Assembly: GCF_965638725.1 (NCBI RefSeq) | Contig: NC_134951.1 | Coordinates: 76,883,068-76,947,067 of the forward strand | DNA: 64,000 nucleotides | DNA from: Aptenodytes patagonicus | Taxonomy: Eukaryota > Chordata > Aves > Sphenisciformes > Spheniscidae | Direction: 5' to 3' | Shown here: one piece after another, positions 24,991 to 38,420 of the stretch | How positions within the stretch are numbered: the stretch's first letter is position 1 | Layout: every line of letters begins with the position of its first letter | The notes under the pieces: model-generated | Databases searched by the model: none | Told to the model about the DNA's origin: nothing | Seen by the model: the letters and a program-made list of their open reading frames with translations, nothing else | Translations under genes and position numbers: made by a program

Positions 24991-27900
24991 CTGTTCTTAT
25001 CTCAACCCATGAGTTTTCTCACTTTTACTCTTCCGATTCTCTCTCCCGTTCCACCGGTTGGGGGGAGAGTAAGCGAGCAGCTGTGTGGTGCTCAGTTGCT
25101 GGCTGAGGTTAAACCATGATGAATATCCATTTCCTACAAAAAATACTCAACAAGAGAAGGGTTTCTAGCTCTGAGAAGGCAAAAATACCTGCAGTTACAA
25201 GAAGAGGTTTTGCTCTTTCAGCCACCTTTAGATGAAGGCTGCTCAGATACTTGCAGGGATAATGACAGTATAAAATCTTTGGGTAGGTAAATAGAAGTAG
25301 AGTTTTCTTTCAGTTCTCATGTTGTTAAACTAGACAATAGAGTGCTAATGTTTTTCTGACACAAAAAAGTACATAAATTGGTTTTAAAAAAAAAAATCTA
25401 AGAACTAAAAGCTCTACACTTTAGTACCAGTGCCTGGTGTCATGTAGTTTCTTTAGATTTTCTGATAAAATATGCCTGTTGGTTAATATAATTTAGTTCA
25501 GTTAAACTTTTTAAAGAATAAAAGTAAAATCTCCTATGATAATCTCTGTATGATAAATGCATGGTGATCGTTCATATTTTGCTAAAATGCCTTCCTCATT
25601 ATGTCTGGAGTGCATATTTTTCAAAGGAATTTCAGAAAATGGACCCATTTCCTGGGCTTGCCTAGAACGTACATGTTCATGGCATAATAGCTCAGACAGA
25701 AAATTAGCCAACCCTTCATCTTTTTGGAAGCAGATAATTGGGTTTGATGGGGTACATGTCGCAGAGATTTTTCAGATGAGACTTTAAAATTTAAAACTAG
25801 ATCATATGCGCTTTGATTTGCAGGCATTTTGGGTAGCTATAATGGTTGCATACAAGGAAACTCTGGCCTTTAGTGGAGATTGGCAACACACTAGAAGTCT
25901 GTGTGAAAGACATAACAAGCAGTTAAGTCATCAGGCCCTTCTCCTGTTCATCATTGACTAGCAGGTCCGTTTGCTGTCTATTTCATGCTATGTTCACTGT
26001 TCTTCCAAATAGTTCATGATGATCAAAACATGCCACTGAATTATTGTAGAATTGGGTTCTGAATTTAACTGCTTCTTGTGCCATTGCTCAAAGTTTGGAT
26101 GAGAACTCACTCTGCCTGCCTTAAGCTATCACTGTATTACACCTGAGTTTTCCATTGTGCATCCTCACTCCATGAGAACTCTGACCAGCTGTGAGAACGG
26201 TCATTTGGGGGCTTCTGGTAGCTGCTACAGTATATTAAGTAGCCCCAAAATGAAATACTTAAATCGTTGGGGTTTAAGTTCATGCAGCCCATGTATAAAG
26301 ACTGGAACTAGAGACTGTAGCATATGTGTGGTATATAATTAAACCTCTTTAATGACACCCACAGAGCTCTCAGTGGAGAAGCACCTCACAGCGGTGGAAA
26401 TATTTGCAGTTACGAGGAGAAATTGCTGCCATTGTAACTGCTGAGAACTTGCAGCCTACTTGCACATAGAGAAGACACCAAGGCAGGCACTTCTGCGCTA
26501 TGAACTTCACAATCTACACAAGGCCAATGGACAAGCTGAGCAGAATTAGACAATGATTCTAACACAAAGCACATTGTCTATTAATCTATTTTGCTTTGTT
26601 TTGTATTTCACAAACGAATAAAGCCCCTCACTCCCTTAAGTGAATTGGGCTCATGGATATAATATTAGAAAGGGAGTTCTAAAGAGGAAATGTTCCCAAA
26701 GAATATAGGGAGCATATTATTTGGAGAGACATCGTACAATAGGCATGGAAGCATTTAAAAACATTTCCACACAGAATGACATGCTGCTAGGTCATTATTC
26801 CGTGACAGCTCTCCCTATCTGCAGTGAAACAAATCCATTCTACAGCTAATGAACAAGACGTGGTTGCCCTTTCTTTTTGTCTCACCTTTCTGCTAGGAAG
26901 GACTAGCAGGATTAGGAATGACTTCTCTTGTTGAATTACAGACCTTGCTTGACTTATTCTTACTTGCTTGACAATGTGTTTCTTGAATGGTAGGGTTGCT
27001 GTGAAATGTAATGAGCAAACTCTGCAGATATGAAACTTCCTGCCAAAGGATCTAATTTCTTTATGTCATCATTCATTTCTACTCTGCAAGCTTTTGCTTG
27101 TACACCATGTTTCTCAGCTTTGTCGCCCTTAAATTAAAAACAAGCCTGCAGGGAGCTGTTTCTATTTAATAATAATCTGAGTAAAACAAGTCTCATAAGG
27201 TATAAGAGGTCTATAGAGAGTGTAAATCTTTCTCACATTCCAGTTCTTCTCTGTAAACTAATCACATTTCTTTATTTTACTTGTTAGAAGATGTAGTTAT
27301 TTGAATGAATCAATTACTCCCTCAATTCTAAAGAGTGATAATCCTTGTTCTTAATTTAAAACTGCTTACACTACGATTTCCACCAAACGGCGTGGAACAG
27401 TAAGGATATCATGTCTAATTGCAGAGGCACAAATCATTACTTATATGGCTCAAGGCCCCAGTTCTCACAAGCTTTTTTTCACCCTTTTTGAAGTTCACTG
27501 CAAGACAGGGTTATGATAATTTTTCATTCACGGTATCTCAGTTTTTTCCAGTAATCTGACATCTTCTCGCTATGACCTGACATAGAGAAGACTGAAGTGC
27601 CAATGACATATCTAATTATCATGTTATTGTAGCACATTGTAATTTCATTACCAGTGTTCAAAGTTTACGTGCACACATCCAACTGTTGAGTTGTAGTCAA
27701 GAGCCAGGCAAGGAGAGCCATAATATTGTTAATTATTTTCCATATTAGAACTGTCAGTCAGTGATAATTTTTCAAATATCTAAAATAGGTCAAAGCAAAC
27801 TTGTGCCTAAGCATTATGAAATTTAGGAAATTAGAATGTTTTTTCATTCTAACAACATTTATATACCCGTTTCTGTGATTTTTTTTTCCCCAAAACAAAA

Positions 27901-30900
27901 CAATGTTCATGCAAAAAGCAATTGTAACAGCAATGACACACCAGTTTTCTCCCATCTTTCCCATCTTTTCTCCTGAAAGTATTATGACAGCTTTTATCTT
28001 TTTTAGACTATTTTGAGATACTTTTGAGTCCAAAGTTCAGATTCTTTTTCCTACTTATTGACAATGTACACAAAGGGGTATCCCCACGCACATAAAAAGA
28101 AAAACCCACAAGATCTCCAGATAGGAGGAAGGTTCCGCTTTTATGATCAACTGTAGCAAAACCAACACATTAGTAAAACCAACACATTTATAACTTCCTA
28201 TTATACATGTCGGACAAAAAGTGCTCTTTGTCCTTTGTTTTTTCACCATCACTTTTATGACTTTATTTGAGCAGCAGTATTGGTTTTGGAGAAAGGGAGG
28301 GTGCCAACATTTCTGTTTGATTAATGAAGATCTTTTCTAAACTATTATTCTGCCTCCCTGACCTCACTACATTCTTTGATATTGGCTAAAATAGGATGAG
28401 GATGTTCTGCTGATGTGAGGTCAGTCATTGCTGTGCTAAACAGCTCTCGATGTAGAAGTATTTGAACAGAGCATTCGAACAAAGCATTTGACTTCTCAAT
28501 GGGATAAGTTCTAGTTTCACAGCAGTCATGTCAAACACTTGACAATTATTCTGAGAATGACTAATCAATTATGGTTGCTGTTTTAACAGGCTGACTTAAC
28601 TCTTTTACTGTGAACTACCAAGGTTAAAGACAGATCTGAATCCTGTGGTTGTGTCCAGACTGAATGCTGCTCCTTTGGAGGGTAGGTCTAGCATGAGTTG
28701 CACAGGGTAGCAGTGTCAGCTGGTGCTGCGAAGACTTGTGTCACCTTACTGGATAACACTATGCAACCAGGCCCCCTTGGCAGATGGAGCTGTACAGAAG
28801 GAAGACAACTTTTGTCAGCTCCACTTATGTTGTCTGTATAGCTGATGTAACCAGATCAGCAGGGAAGTTATTCATATATACTATGTTTCCACTCGGGGGC
28901 TTTCCAGAAAAAGCCTTGTTCACAATTCAAAATTTTTGGTATTGCTTCTCCCTGTGTGTGAAACAATATGGACTGTCATGTCTAATCATATATTCACAAA
29001 GTATTGTTTGTATACATCAAGCCATCTGTTCTGATAAGCTTTTTCCACCTATATGTCAATTCAGAGCAAGACGAGGTTATGATTATCGTTATTTATAATA
29101 TTACCCCAGTTCTCCCTAGCATGCTGACATCCACTTGTTGTGGTATGTCTTCCCACAATGCAAATCAGTTACAGCAGTAGAATCTCTGTAGTGCAAGCAT
29201 GAGATCCTTGCCATACCACTCCCAAGTGATAAGGGGTGTGCAAGATCAGCTCATCTGCCTCTGCACTGCACATCTGGAGGGGAGCTCTGAGGAGCCGAGG
29301 CAGCAGCCCCTAGGTAGCCTGTGGGAATGAGACAGGAGCTGGACTCAGTGTGGTGAGGAACTCTGAGGCTCAGGAAGGCTTTTCTCAAGTGGGGCTGAGC
29401 CACACAAAGATGAGAATCAGTGATCTAGATCAGGTCATTGCCTTTGTTCTTGGCTCTATTATTACTTAAACTTTGTGAATGAAACTGCATACCGCTTACT
29501 ATGAGAATAAATATTTGAACTTTTTTATTTTTAAATTTCTCCTGGACTCAGAGAATACAACAAAAGTATTTTGTGAAGAGAACAAGGAGACAACGTGCCA
29601 CAGGCACTTCAAAGCAAAAGGGGGAGCTAAGACACGAAAAGAAACAAGTACCAGATAAATGAAGCTGAGATTGTCTGAAAGAGGGAAGTGGTTGAAAGGG
29701 TTCAACTGAGATACAGAGTATAATCTAAAACCTATGCAGTCAGTCTTTGCACCGAGCACTGAGCTAAATAAGCTTTGGATCATACCCAAAGAGACAAATT
29801 GTGTACCAAGTCACCCTCATCAAAAGTTTTTACACAGGCATTTTGATCCACTTAGTGAATAAGGTCACCCAGCCACGTCCTTTCCATTTCTGGAGTTTAT
29901 TTTGCAACATACGGTGCATATCTTACTGAGAATTCACAAAATCCATTTTAGTCTACAGATGCTCAGGAAATTGCAATGGACATCTTGAAGAACTGGATCC
30001 GAGATACAGTCAATACAGCACTTCACAACCAAGATGTTATCAGTCTTATCCTTTCACTTATGAATAGATTAGTGTTCAAAAAACTATGGTGACGTAGCAA
30101 AGATTGCAGAGCAGGTCCAAAGAAAATTTAGGAGCAGGACACAGCCCTGTGTTGTAACCAGATGATCACAAGAGTATTCAAGGCCAGGCAGCACTCATGT
30201 ATCTTTAGGTGAGTATCATGTATATGCCTTCTGGTGCTTTTTAACGTTGCTGCCCTTATTTTTGTAAGATGTTTACTGCTAAAGCTTGTAGTCAAGAATG
30301 ACACTAAGAAACTGGATTTCTTATCACTGGAAAGAATCTTAAAATCATTAAATAATAAAATATTGCTCTGAGCACAAAGAATTCAGTTTAACAAGGAAAT
30401 ATTCACATGCCATTGTGATTCCTGTATCTCTTAAGCTAAGGGAATCACAGTTTAATAAAGTGAAGACTCCATGCAGTTTAATGAAAACCAAGATGACAAA
30501 ATCTTAACTGCATTATGAAAATAAGGTCAATATAAAGTAGTTTTAATCTGGAGTGGCTGCCTCACAAGAGTAAAATGAAAGCTTTAGTCAGTTTTAAACA
30601 TACTGAGAACCTCTCTGAAAATACTTGATCTGGAGATCAAGTTTTAGGTTCTCATCATTCATGTAATTATTATACAAGAGAAAGGCTGTTTGGTTCCACT
30701 TCAGCGATACTAATTATTATATTAAGTCCAACAGCACTTGGAGGATGGGCATTCCACTGTGCCAAGTGTGATCTCTGAGCACGGTGAGGGGGAGTCTCTC
30801 CACCAAAGAGACAAAGAGAGAAAAAGGGTTACAAAGGATTGTTGTTCTCATTTGATAGAAGATAAACTGGACACCAGATGATGTTACTTGCAGAAAGTCA

Positions 30901-32914
30901 GCTATCAACAGAACAAACAGTGGTAAAGTGGATTTTCAATTCACTTGCAGGTTGGACGAATTGAAAAATGTTTTCCAGAAAAGTAACAATGTAAGGAAGA
31001 TTAAAAAACCCAGACATTTTGAGTATTCTGAACATTTAGAAAATTAAGTAGACAGAAATTTAGGTAAAAGGCCTTTACAGCAGAAAGTCAAACCATGTAA
31101 CTATCAGACTGTTAAGAAAAATACTAACACTTACAGAATTAAGAGTTTCTTGAAAAAGATTATATAAAATGCTTTGGGTTTAGGTTTGGGCTTTTTTCTA
31201 ATTATTTCTACTTGCTTTTTTTTCTTGGAACAAATAGCAAAATAGTTAAACCTATATGTGTTTATAACATGCATATGTACCCAAATCAAATATTTTTGAA
31301 GAAAAGGCATGTTTATTTGTGAACAGGAGGTAAACTTCAGAGTTAGGAGCTGAATGCAGCACCAATGCCATACTGACCCTGGAATCCAAGGCTGTGTTGC
31401 AACCCTGGTCTTTCAGCAAATTCTAAGGCTTATATATGTATTACCTGGTACTTGACAATATTAATTTTTAGATAGCACTGACTGAGAAGGTTTTTAAGAA
31501 AGGAGTTTTGCTTGGAAATTAATTAGTTGAAACTGTAAGAAATCAATGAAGTATGTCAGTTTTGATGAAACTTTCATGAGAAAATAGTTAAGTCTACCGT
31601 AGTTTTTCTGTTCAAAATCAGGATAATATCACTGATGTATAATTGCCAGGGAGTAAGTATAGGCAATATAATAGAATGGAGAACCTCTTGATTCAGAACA
31701 GGGCCTTAAATGAAGGTTTCCTGCATTGCTTCTTATCACAAGGTGAGTCATAGCCAAGGACTCATCTGGAAATTGATACATTTTGTATAAAAAAAAAAAA
31801 AATCAGTCGCTAAATGACTAGAGATAGGAAAGACAGGTTTCTCTACCCATTTGTATTGGTCTTACATGTCTTGAAGTTGTCCTATACCGAGTCATATAGC
31901 CCATTGCATGATATGGCTCAGAAGGAAGGAGATGGCATACATTAAGCAATGAATTTCAGCATGATACTCCTGTATGCTGAGTTTCTCATCCAAATATCTT
32001 GTGGCGTTCATTTAACATGAGAAACATCTCTGGAGATGCTTTCTATGAGCAGCTTCTAACACCCACTCAAGGTGAGAGCCTTGAACACACTGCAGCATCC
32101 ATGTGCCTTTAGCCTTTACCTCTTGGAAAAACGGGAGAAGCTAGAGTTACGCTATAGAAACTAAAAATACCACTGGTACTGGTCCTTCTAGCTGAAAATT
32201 TCCACCTACTTATGCAGAAGGGTATAAAAGTCTCCATGTCTTCCCTCTGGCCTCACCCGCTTGGGTGCTCATGTGAACAGGACAGGGTGCGGATGGCTGT
32301 GCTCCCCAGGAGAACAAAGCATGGCCCAGTCTGGCCACTTCTAAATAATGCTGCCATGTACCTGCCTCCAAGTGCAATCACATTTACAGGCTTAAATTCA
32401 CACCATCACACCTGGCACAGAAGCTGACCGCGATTTAGTGTTCAGGTTGAAAACTACATCATGCTGAAAAGAACTGTGGTGAGTTAAAGGGCGGGGTAAA
32501 AACAGAGAGAGGAATCGTTTTCTGCAAAATCCCCGATGAGGACTGTGGTGAGCGTTTCACCCAAGCACAAGGGAAAGCAGGAGGACCTGAGAGCTGTTTT
32601 TCCTCAACAGCAGGTTGATGCAGGCTGGCAACTGCAGTCACGCCAGGCCCATGCAGAGCCCATCCACTGCTGCTGGATGTTGCTGCTCTCTTGGCTGTGC
32701 CATCTCCTGTCCCTGCCACATGTGATGGATAATCTGTCACTTATGCCAAGCTTTGTTTCCTGCACCTGCCTCCCTCTTTTATCTACAATATCTCCTGAGT
32801 CCAGCAGCTTTGTATCAAGCTGGCCACATTTTTTTTCCAGGACTTCAACTTCTTGGCAAACTTTGGAATCCTGTAGTGTCAACAAAAATAAATCAAAGTA
32901 ACAGTCTCCATAAA

Positions 32915-33055
32915 TTAAAAGATTTACAGACTTTTAGGACGGTAGAGAGTATCTGATCAAGTAGTCTGGTCCCTATGTAGCCCAGGTCATAGCACCCATT
33001 CAGTACTGAGCCCAGTAACCAATTTTGACTGATTCAGAAAGTAATCTGCTTTGCT
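32915..33055 (-). repeat. Ancient CR1 3'-end remnant
   Basis: The plus strand reads ACAGACTTTTAGGACGGTAG, then GATCAAGTAGTCTGGTCCC, then CAGGTCATAGCACCC and GAGCCCAGTAACC. This follows, collinearly but with many changes, the old amniote CR1 3' region (AGATTTTAAGGCCAGAAGGG, GATCATCTAGTCTGACCTCC, CAGGCCATAGAA, GAGCCCAATAACTT). The LINE sense strand is minus. Recognised by memory of the family; boundaries approximate. Confidence 0.6.
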
Positions 33056-34911
33056 CTTGGCATCAATTGATTCAGAAGTGTGGAAGAATGCTGAAGTATA
33101 TAACTCCACTAAGGAGAGAAGAAAGTTTTGAACCAGAGAGGACTGGAAACTCAGAGCTTGAGTGAGTGTAATCTATAGCACTTCCAGTTGTCTGTCTGTC
33201 TTTTTTCTCCAGATGTCTGCCACTATCTAGGTCGTTCTGGCACCCTTGAGCTTGAAAATGTGAAATTTAAAGACTACTATTCTGAATGAAAATGAGATAA
33301 GGCATAGATAGTGCCTGAAACTAGGGCCAGTCCCTGAAAAGAGCAGGCACTAAACAAACCACCATCTGCACAGCCTGAAGAATAATAACACTGAAATGCT
33401 AATCTATGGATTGGTGTTGCTATCTGCTGTGGATTCCAGCAAGCTTTCACTGAATTTTTCATTGCAGCTGATACCTATTGTCATGTGTCCTCTAAAAAAG
33501 GCCAATGACTGAGCAGAATTAAATTTCAGTTTTGTGCATGGCACTAAAATGCACAGCACACGCGAGAGCATCATGTTCCTACCACCATTAAAGTACAGTC
33601 CTGTGCTCAGTCTAACACAGAAATTTTTGCATTTCTTTAGTTTGCCAATCTAAAACCAACCAATTTCAAGGAATAAGGAACTCCATCAGCTGCTCTGGTC
33701 AGTTTTTTTCTTATGAGAAAGAAATTAAGGAAGATGCCATTTCAACAATGTTTAATATGAGAACTTCTGGTGATTTTAAGAAAGTAATCTTTTTCAAACA
33801 CTGGACACTGTAAATGAAATATTTTCACATTGCTTTTCTTCTTTTCCTCTGCAAAACAGTTTTTAATCAGCTCAAATTTTCTGTCTTGCAGGATCTGGCA
33901 AGGCTACAATTTGTTCAATCTACTGTGAGAGTTTTTGAAAGTAATCTGCAATGTATTTTACTCTGCACACCTGTAAATACTAGTTGCTGTGGCTTGCTTG
34001 GCATTTTTAAAACAGAGAGACAACATCGTATGTCTGGAATTACTTCTTGACATTACTGAGCAGCAGCCGATCCTTCAGTAACATTTTTTTTTTAGCAGGG
34101 CGTTGATTTCAAGAGGATCTGACTGGGGCTGAGTTTGTGCACCTTGTTAAGCTTCCTTTGGTGCTGCCTGTGCTGAGAGGCCTTAAGGAGAAAAACTGGT
34201 GAGACCCTCCTGCATAGGGGGAAAGGGAGGAGGGGGCCTAGAAAGGGAAAAGTCAGGAGCTCCCCGGGTCAGAGCAGGTGAGGGAGCACCAGGTCGAGGC
34301 AGATGAATGAGACTATCCGGGATCACACAAATCATGCTGCCCTCGTTCACTGCCCGAGCATGGATGATCCCACCGTTATCTGCCCTAGAAAACTAAGCAG
34401 AGCTCATACAGTCTGTACCATTAACTTGTTTGCACAGTCCTTTCTGGGCATGTTTTTTGGTGCATGCCTATGAGGAGTCTCCCAAGCAATCCCTGGGTGT
34501 TGGTCAAGGGCCAGCATGGGCCGGGAGCCATCCCCAAAGGCAATCCAAGTATGACTACTCTGTGTTGGAGAGTACGGGATTTTAGCCATAGGGATTCAAG
34601 CTGTGCTGTGCCAGTATGCTTCAGGGCCAGAGATTACATCTGATTTATTTTGTTTAGGATCCCTGTAGCCACTGGGGCTGCAGCATACAGTAGCAAACGT
34701 TGAGCTGGCAGGTGCAGAAGCCTGCACCCCTTCCTGCTGTGCAGAAAGCGCTCGTGCGCTGCGTGCTGCTGCCTGACATTTGGACATAACAACTGTCCTT
34801 GTCACACATGCTGCATGTTGCAGACAGTCTGACTGCAGCCACCGTGCTCTGAACACTGCTCCACGCAATGGTTGTGGTGAATATGAAATTAATTTGAGAG
34901 GTCATTTGAAA

Positions 34912-34931
34912 GGTACACGGTACCGTGTACC
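34912..34931. repeat. 20-bp perfect palindrome
   Basis: GGTACACGGTACCGTGTACC is its own reverse complement, with a KpnI-type GGTACC centre. It is isolated in intergenic DNA with no associated element. Confidence 0.85.
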
Positions 34932-36925
34932 CCGAAAGCAAATTCCCTGAAATCGGTCAACCTTGTGCACTTGGGAAGAAGCAGTATCTAACCCACATCA
35001 TCTCAACCTTCCTGTCGAAAAGGCTCGTCGACGAGGACAGCTCCATAACACTGAGCTGCCTTCTCACCTGTGACAGGCTTTATCCTCACCCAAACTTTGG
35101 TGCAAATCTGAAAACTCAGCTTGCAAACTCAAGAAGAAATTGTCCTTTAAGGTAACATAGATGGAAGAAACATGATTAAGAACATTAGCATGGGCAAACT
35201 CAGGCTGTGCGTTCCTCTAATAGGCTTATGAAAGCAGTTTGTGTGCAAAAGCTAATGGCCTTTTTTCTATAAAAAAGATTTTTTTGTGATTTACCACCCT
35301 GTGCTCTTTAAATAATGTTTTAAATTATTTCTGTGCCTATGTTTGGAATTGGCCTTCAAAGAATACCGATATCATTAATAAAAATGGTAGTTCAAATGTC
35401 ACTGTTAATTGTGTACTTTGATCTGTGACATTTGCATATTATATTATATTGCAATCTGTTGAACCGACGTCAGAAGCACAAAAGCTTTTGACAGCTGATT
35501 TTGTTCCGCTTAGATTCAAACGATACTGTGTTTTATTAACAATCCAATGGGATCTGTGCCTTTTTCAATCCTCCTGTGAAATTAATTGTCTTTTAGCTAG
35601 CAGAAGCTGATTTCTGACTTCTTCCTTTTTTTTTTAATCTAAACATCAGAATACTGGAGTGGCTGAATTAAAAATTGGATGCTTGAATTGTGGTCGAAAT
35701 TACAGCACATAATTAAAGCACACTCACCTTTAGTGAGTCTAACATTAAAACATAGAATGGTAATGATTTTTTTTCTTTTACTGAATGAGTTTTTGAGTTA
35801 TTTAATCTAAATGACATCATTATTTCAAAAGTTCATTTTTTAGACTAAAAAGAGAATGTAAAATGTATTTCTCTCTACTCCTTATGCAGTCTGTAGACAG
35901 GTCATGTAATATATGCCTGAGTATCTCACCATCAGGATCACGTGGCAATCTGGAAATACAATGAACAGTAGCTGGGGGTTCCAGCAGTTCTAAGCTAATC
36001 TCCAAAAGCAATAAGATCATCCATCATTTTTGTAATAGCCTCATGTTCAGTTCTAGACTGGCCATTTATCTTGTTCTCAACAGGCGTTCTAGCTGTCAAT
36101 AGTGTAATTATAAATCCTGATTTCCAAATGTTTACACAAAGATCATAAACATCTTACAGTTTCTTATGTCTCATAGATTTTGTCTGAATTTTACCTCCTG
36201 CTAAATCCATACAGCCTTCCTGACCTCAACACCACCAGTGCAATAATATATATTCCAACCTGGGCTGCTGTAAAACAGCATTCTGCTGCTGCAAATGGTG
36301 AGACACATCAGATGCCTCCTTTACTCTACAGAAAATGTGGAGAAAGGAAACCATGGCATAGCGGGAAGATACAGGTCTAGCTACGAGGTTTTGCCTGCAG
36401 AGGATAAAGTAAACTCAAAGCATTCAAACTACAGCTTTCATTGGGCAGACAGATGCAGATTAATAGCCAAACCACTCTAAAATGAAACATTCCTATAGTT
36501 TCTTCATGCAAAGTGATGATAACGCCTCAGTACTGAGGAATATTCCATGTGGACAATTTTAATTGTGCTGAAAATTCATTTTCCTCAAATTAATCAAGAT
36601 GCACAGTTCTGAGCAGCTTTACCCAGAGATACTCCCCTATGCACATTCAAATTCTGGATAAATGTATGGAGTTTTACAATTAAAGATTTTAATGGAGCAG
36701 CCAATGGTCTACTTGGCCTGGAGGCATGGAGCGTTCTCTTGCTTACTTATCCTTTCATTTAATTTTTTAAGTTATGATGTGTCCTATGATATAACAAAGT
36801 GGTAAAGTATCACGGTGATAATAAGTGTTATAATTTCACAAACTGCTCTCAAGCTTCCCTTGAATGCGTTCTTTCACCACTCAAGGTTACAAAATTACCA
36901 AAACAGGAAGCCCCACCTTCTGTTT

Positions 36926-36975
36926 GTATATATATATATATATGTATATGTATGTATGTGTGTATATATATATTT
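36926..36975 (+). repeat. TA/TG dinucleotide repeat
   Basis: About 50 bp of alternating TA, TATG and TG units (TATATATATATATATATG, then TATGTATGTATGTGTG, then TATATATATA). Compound, imperfect microsatellite. Confidence 0.85.
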
Positions 36976-38396
36976 TAATCACAGACTTTTATCCAACCTT
37001 CACCTAAAGAAACCCTGTGAGCTGTGCTAAGCTCACATTTCATTTTTTGTCTTCAGTCACTTGTCCAACCCTGACAGAATTCCTCCAGTAATCTTCCTGT
37101 GATGCTTTGCATAGAAAATCTATACCGCTTAAGTATTTGGAATAGTTTTGAGTACTTGGGAAAAAAAGCAGCTTAAAATCCCCAGAAAAACATCTCTTTT
37201 CTTTGGCTGTCATTCCACGTGCAGCTGTTGATGTGTCCATTGTCTTCTGACAAAATTTGCCTGCCAACGCGTTGATCTAGCTGGGCTGGTTTTACCAGCA
37301 ACCTCTTTCACATTAGTGACTGTGCTTAACAGCAGAGGGGAGCTCGAACCTCGAGGCTCGATTCAGAATGCTGAATTGAGTATTTGTGGAATAGTCACTG
37401 AATATTCAGAATATTGTTGGCTACTAATAGTGTTCACTTGCAGGAAGACTTACTCTTGTATTAAATTTAAATATCAAGTGTTGAAATTCAACCCTTTTTC
37501 TTATTTCTTCTTGGTCATTCTATGCAAGACATTTAGCTAGCACAGACTTCCTCCCTGCCTCATCACGACTTACAAGTGACTGAACGGTACGGAGCTTTTA
37601 ACGAAATATTTAATCAGGAGGAAAAGATATTGCTTTGTCAGTTCCAGGTCCCTCCCTCCTTCATTAAATCCATGTTCTCTCTCCTAGGTGCAGAAGACAG
37701 CCATTTAATGAACAATAAGGCGGTGTGAAGTTAATGGGCATGACCACCTGGCCAGTTGCCAAGCTGCTGGGTGGTTGCATGTTCTGGCCAAAGACTGATT
37801 TTGATTAGTTACCACAATTACAGTTACACTTGCAATTTAGCTTCATGTTTACCAAGAGAAGAACCGTCCGTGCCTTTAGACAGTATCCCTTTGCCCAATA
37901 TTTATGTTATTCATTCCCTTTTGGGAAAACAAGATTTTTCAGAGGTGTCATAGTAAAATGCACTGGCAACTGGGTAGTGGTAAAAGCAACAGTTGACTTC
38001 AGAACAAACTTAGCCATTAAATATTAATTAATAAATAAACTCAGAGCAAGTTTCCAGAATTATTAAAAACTAATAGCTGAAAAATAGGCTTACCTGTGTT
38101 GGCAGTCTCCCTATTAGCGTGGGAGATAAGGTGTTGCAGGGTACATGGTGCCCTAATTCTGGAAAGCAGCTATAAGTCTTGCTGGATGAGATGCCTCCTG
38201 CGCTGTGGCAGTAAGGCAGGAGACGTGCTTGGAGCTTGGATTTTTACAGTCTCACTCTGGCAAAGTTCCTGTGGACCTCAGACACAAGGGCAAAGCAACA
38301 GTTACTGAGGGATTGCCATCTTGTCTGTAGTCTTCATGGTTGTGCCAGTTCAAATCATGTAATATTATTTGAATAGGTTTTTAGACATATATTGAA

Positions 38397-38420
38397 TGTG
38401 TGTGTGTGTGTGTGTGTGTA
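38397..38420 (+). repeat. (GT)n microsatellite
   Basis: About 24 bp of alternating TG/GT, followed by ACACACA, giving a short inverted GT/AC junction. Confidence 0.85.

Larger units (their letters stand above)
23771..25121 (+). mobile_element. Solo LTR of an avian endogenous retrovirus, split by a CR1
   Basis: The element starts TGTCCTGGTTTCAGCTGGG and ends TTAAACCATGATG. It is flanked by a matching 5-bp target duplication AATAT (23766-23770 and 25122-25126). The end should be CCACGACA by symmetry with TGTC; here it reads CCATGATG, a few substitutions away. No internal retroviral genes adjoin it, so it is a solo LTR left by recombination. Without the nested CR1 (24174-24910) it is about 614 bp. 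In LTR sense order it has a CRE (24027-24034), a TATA box (24044-24049), an internal ATT microsatellite and an ATTAAA signal (24985-24990). A 5-bp duplication fits ERVL- or ERVK-like elements; the exact family name is not certain. It points opposite to RAB32 and GRM1. Confidence 0.85.
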
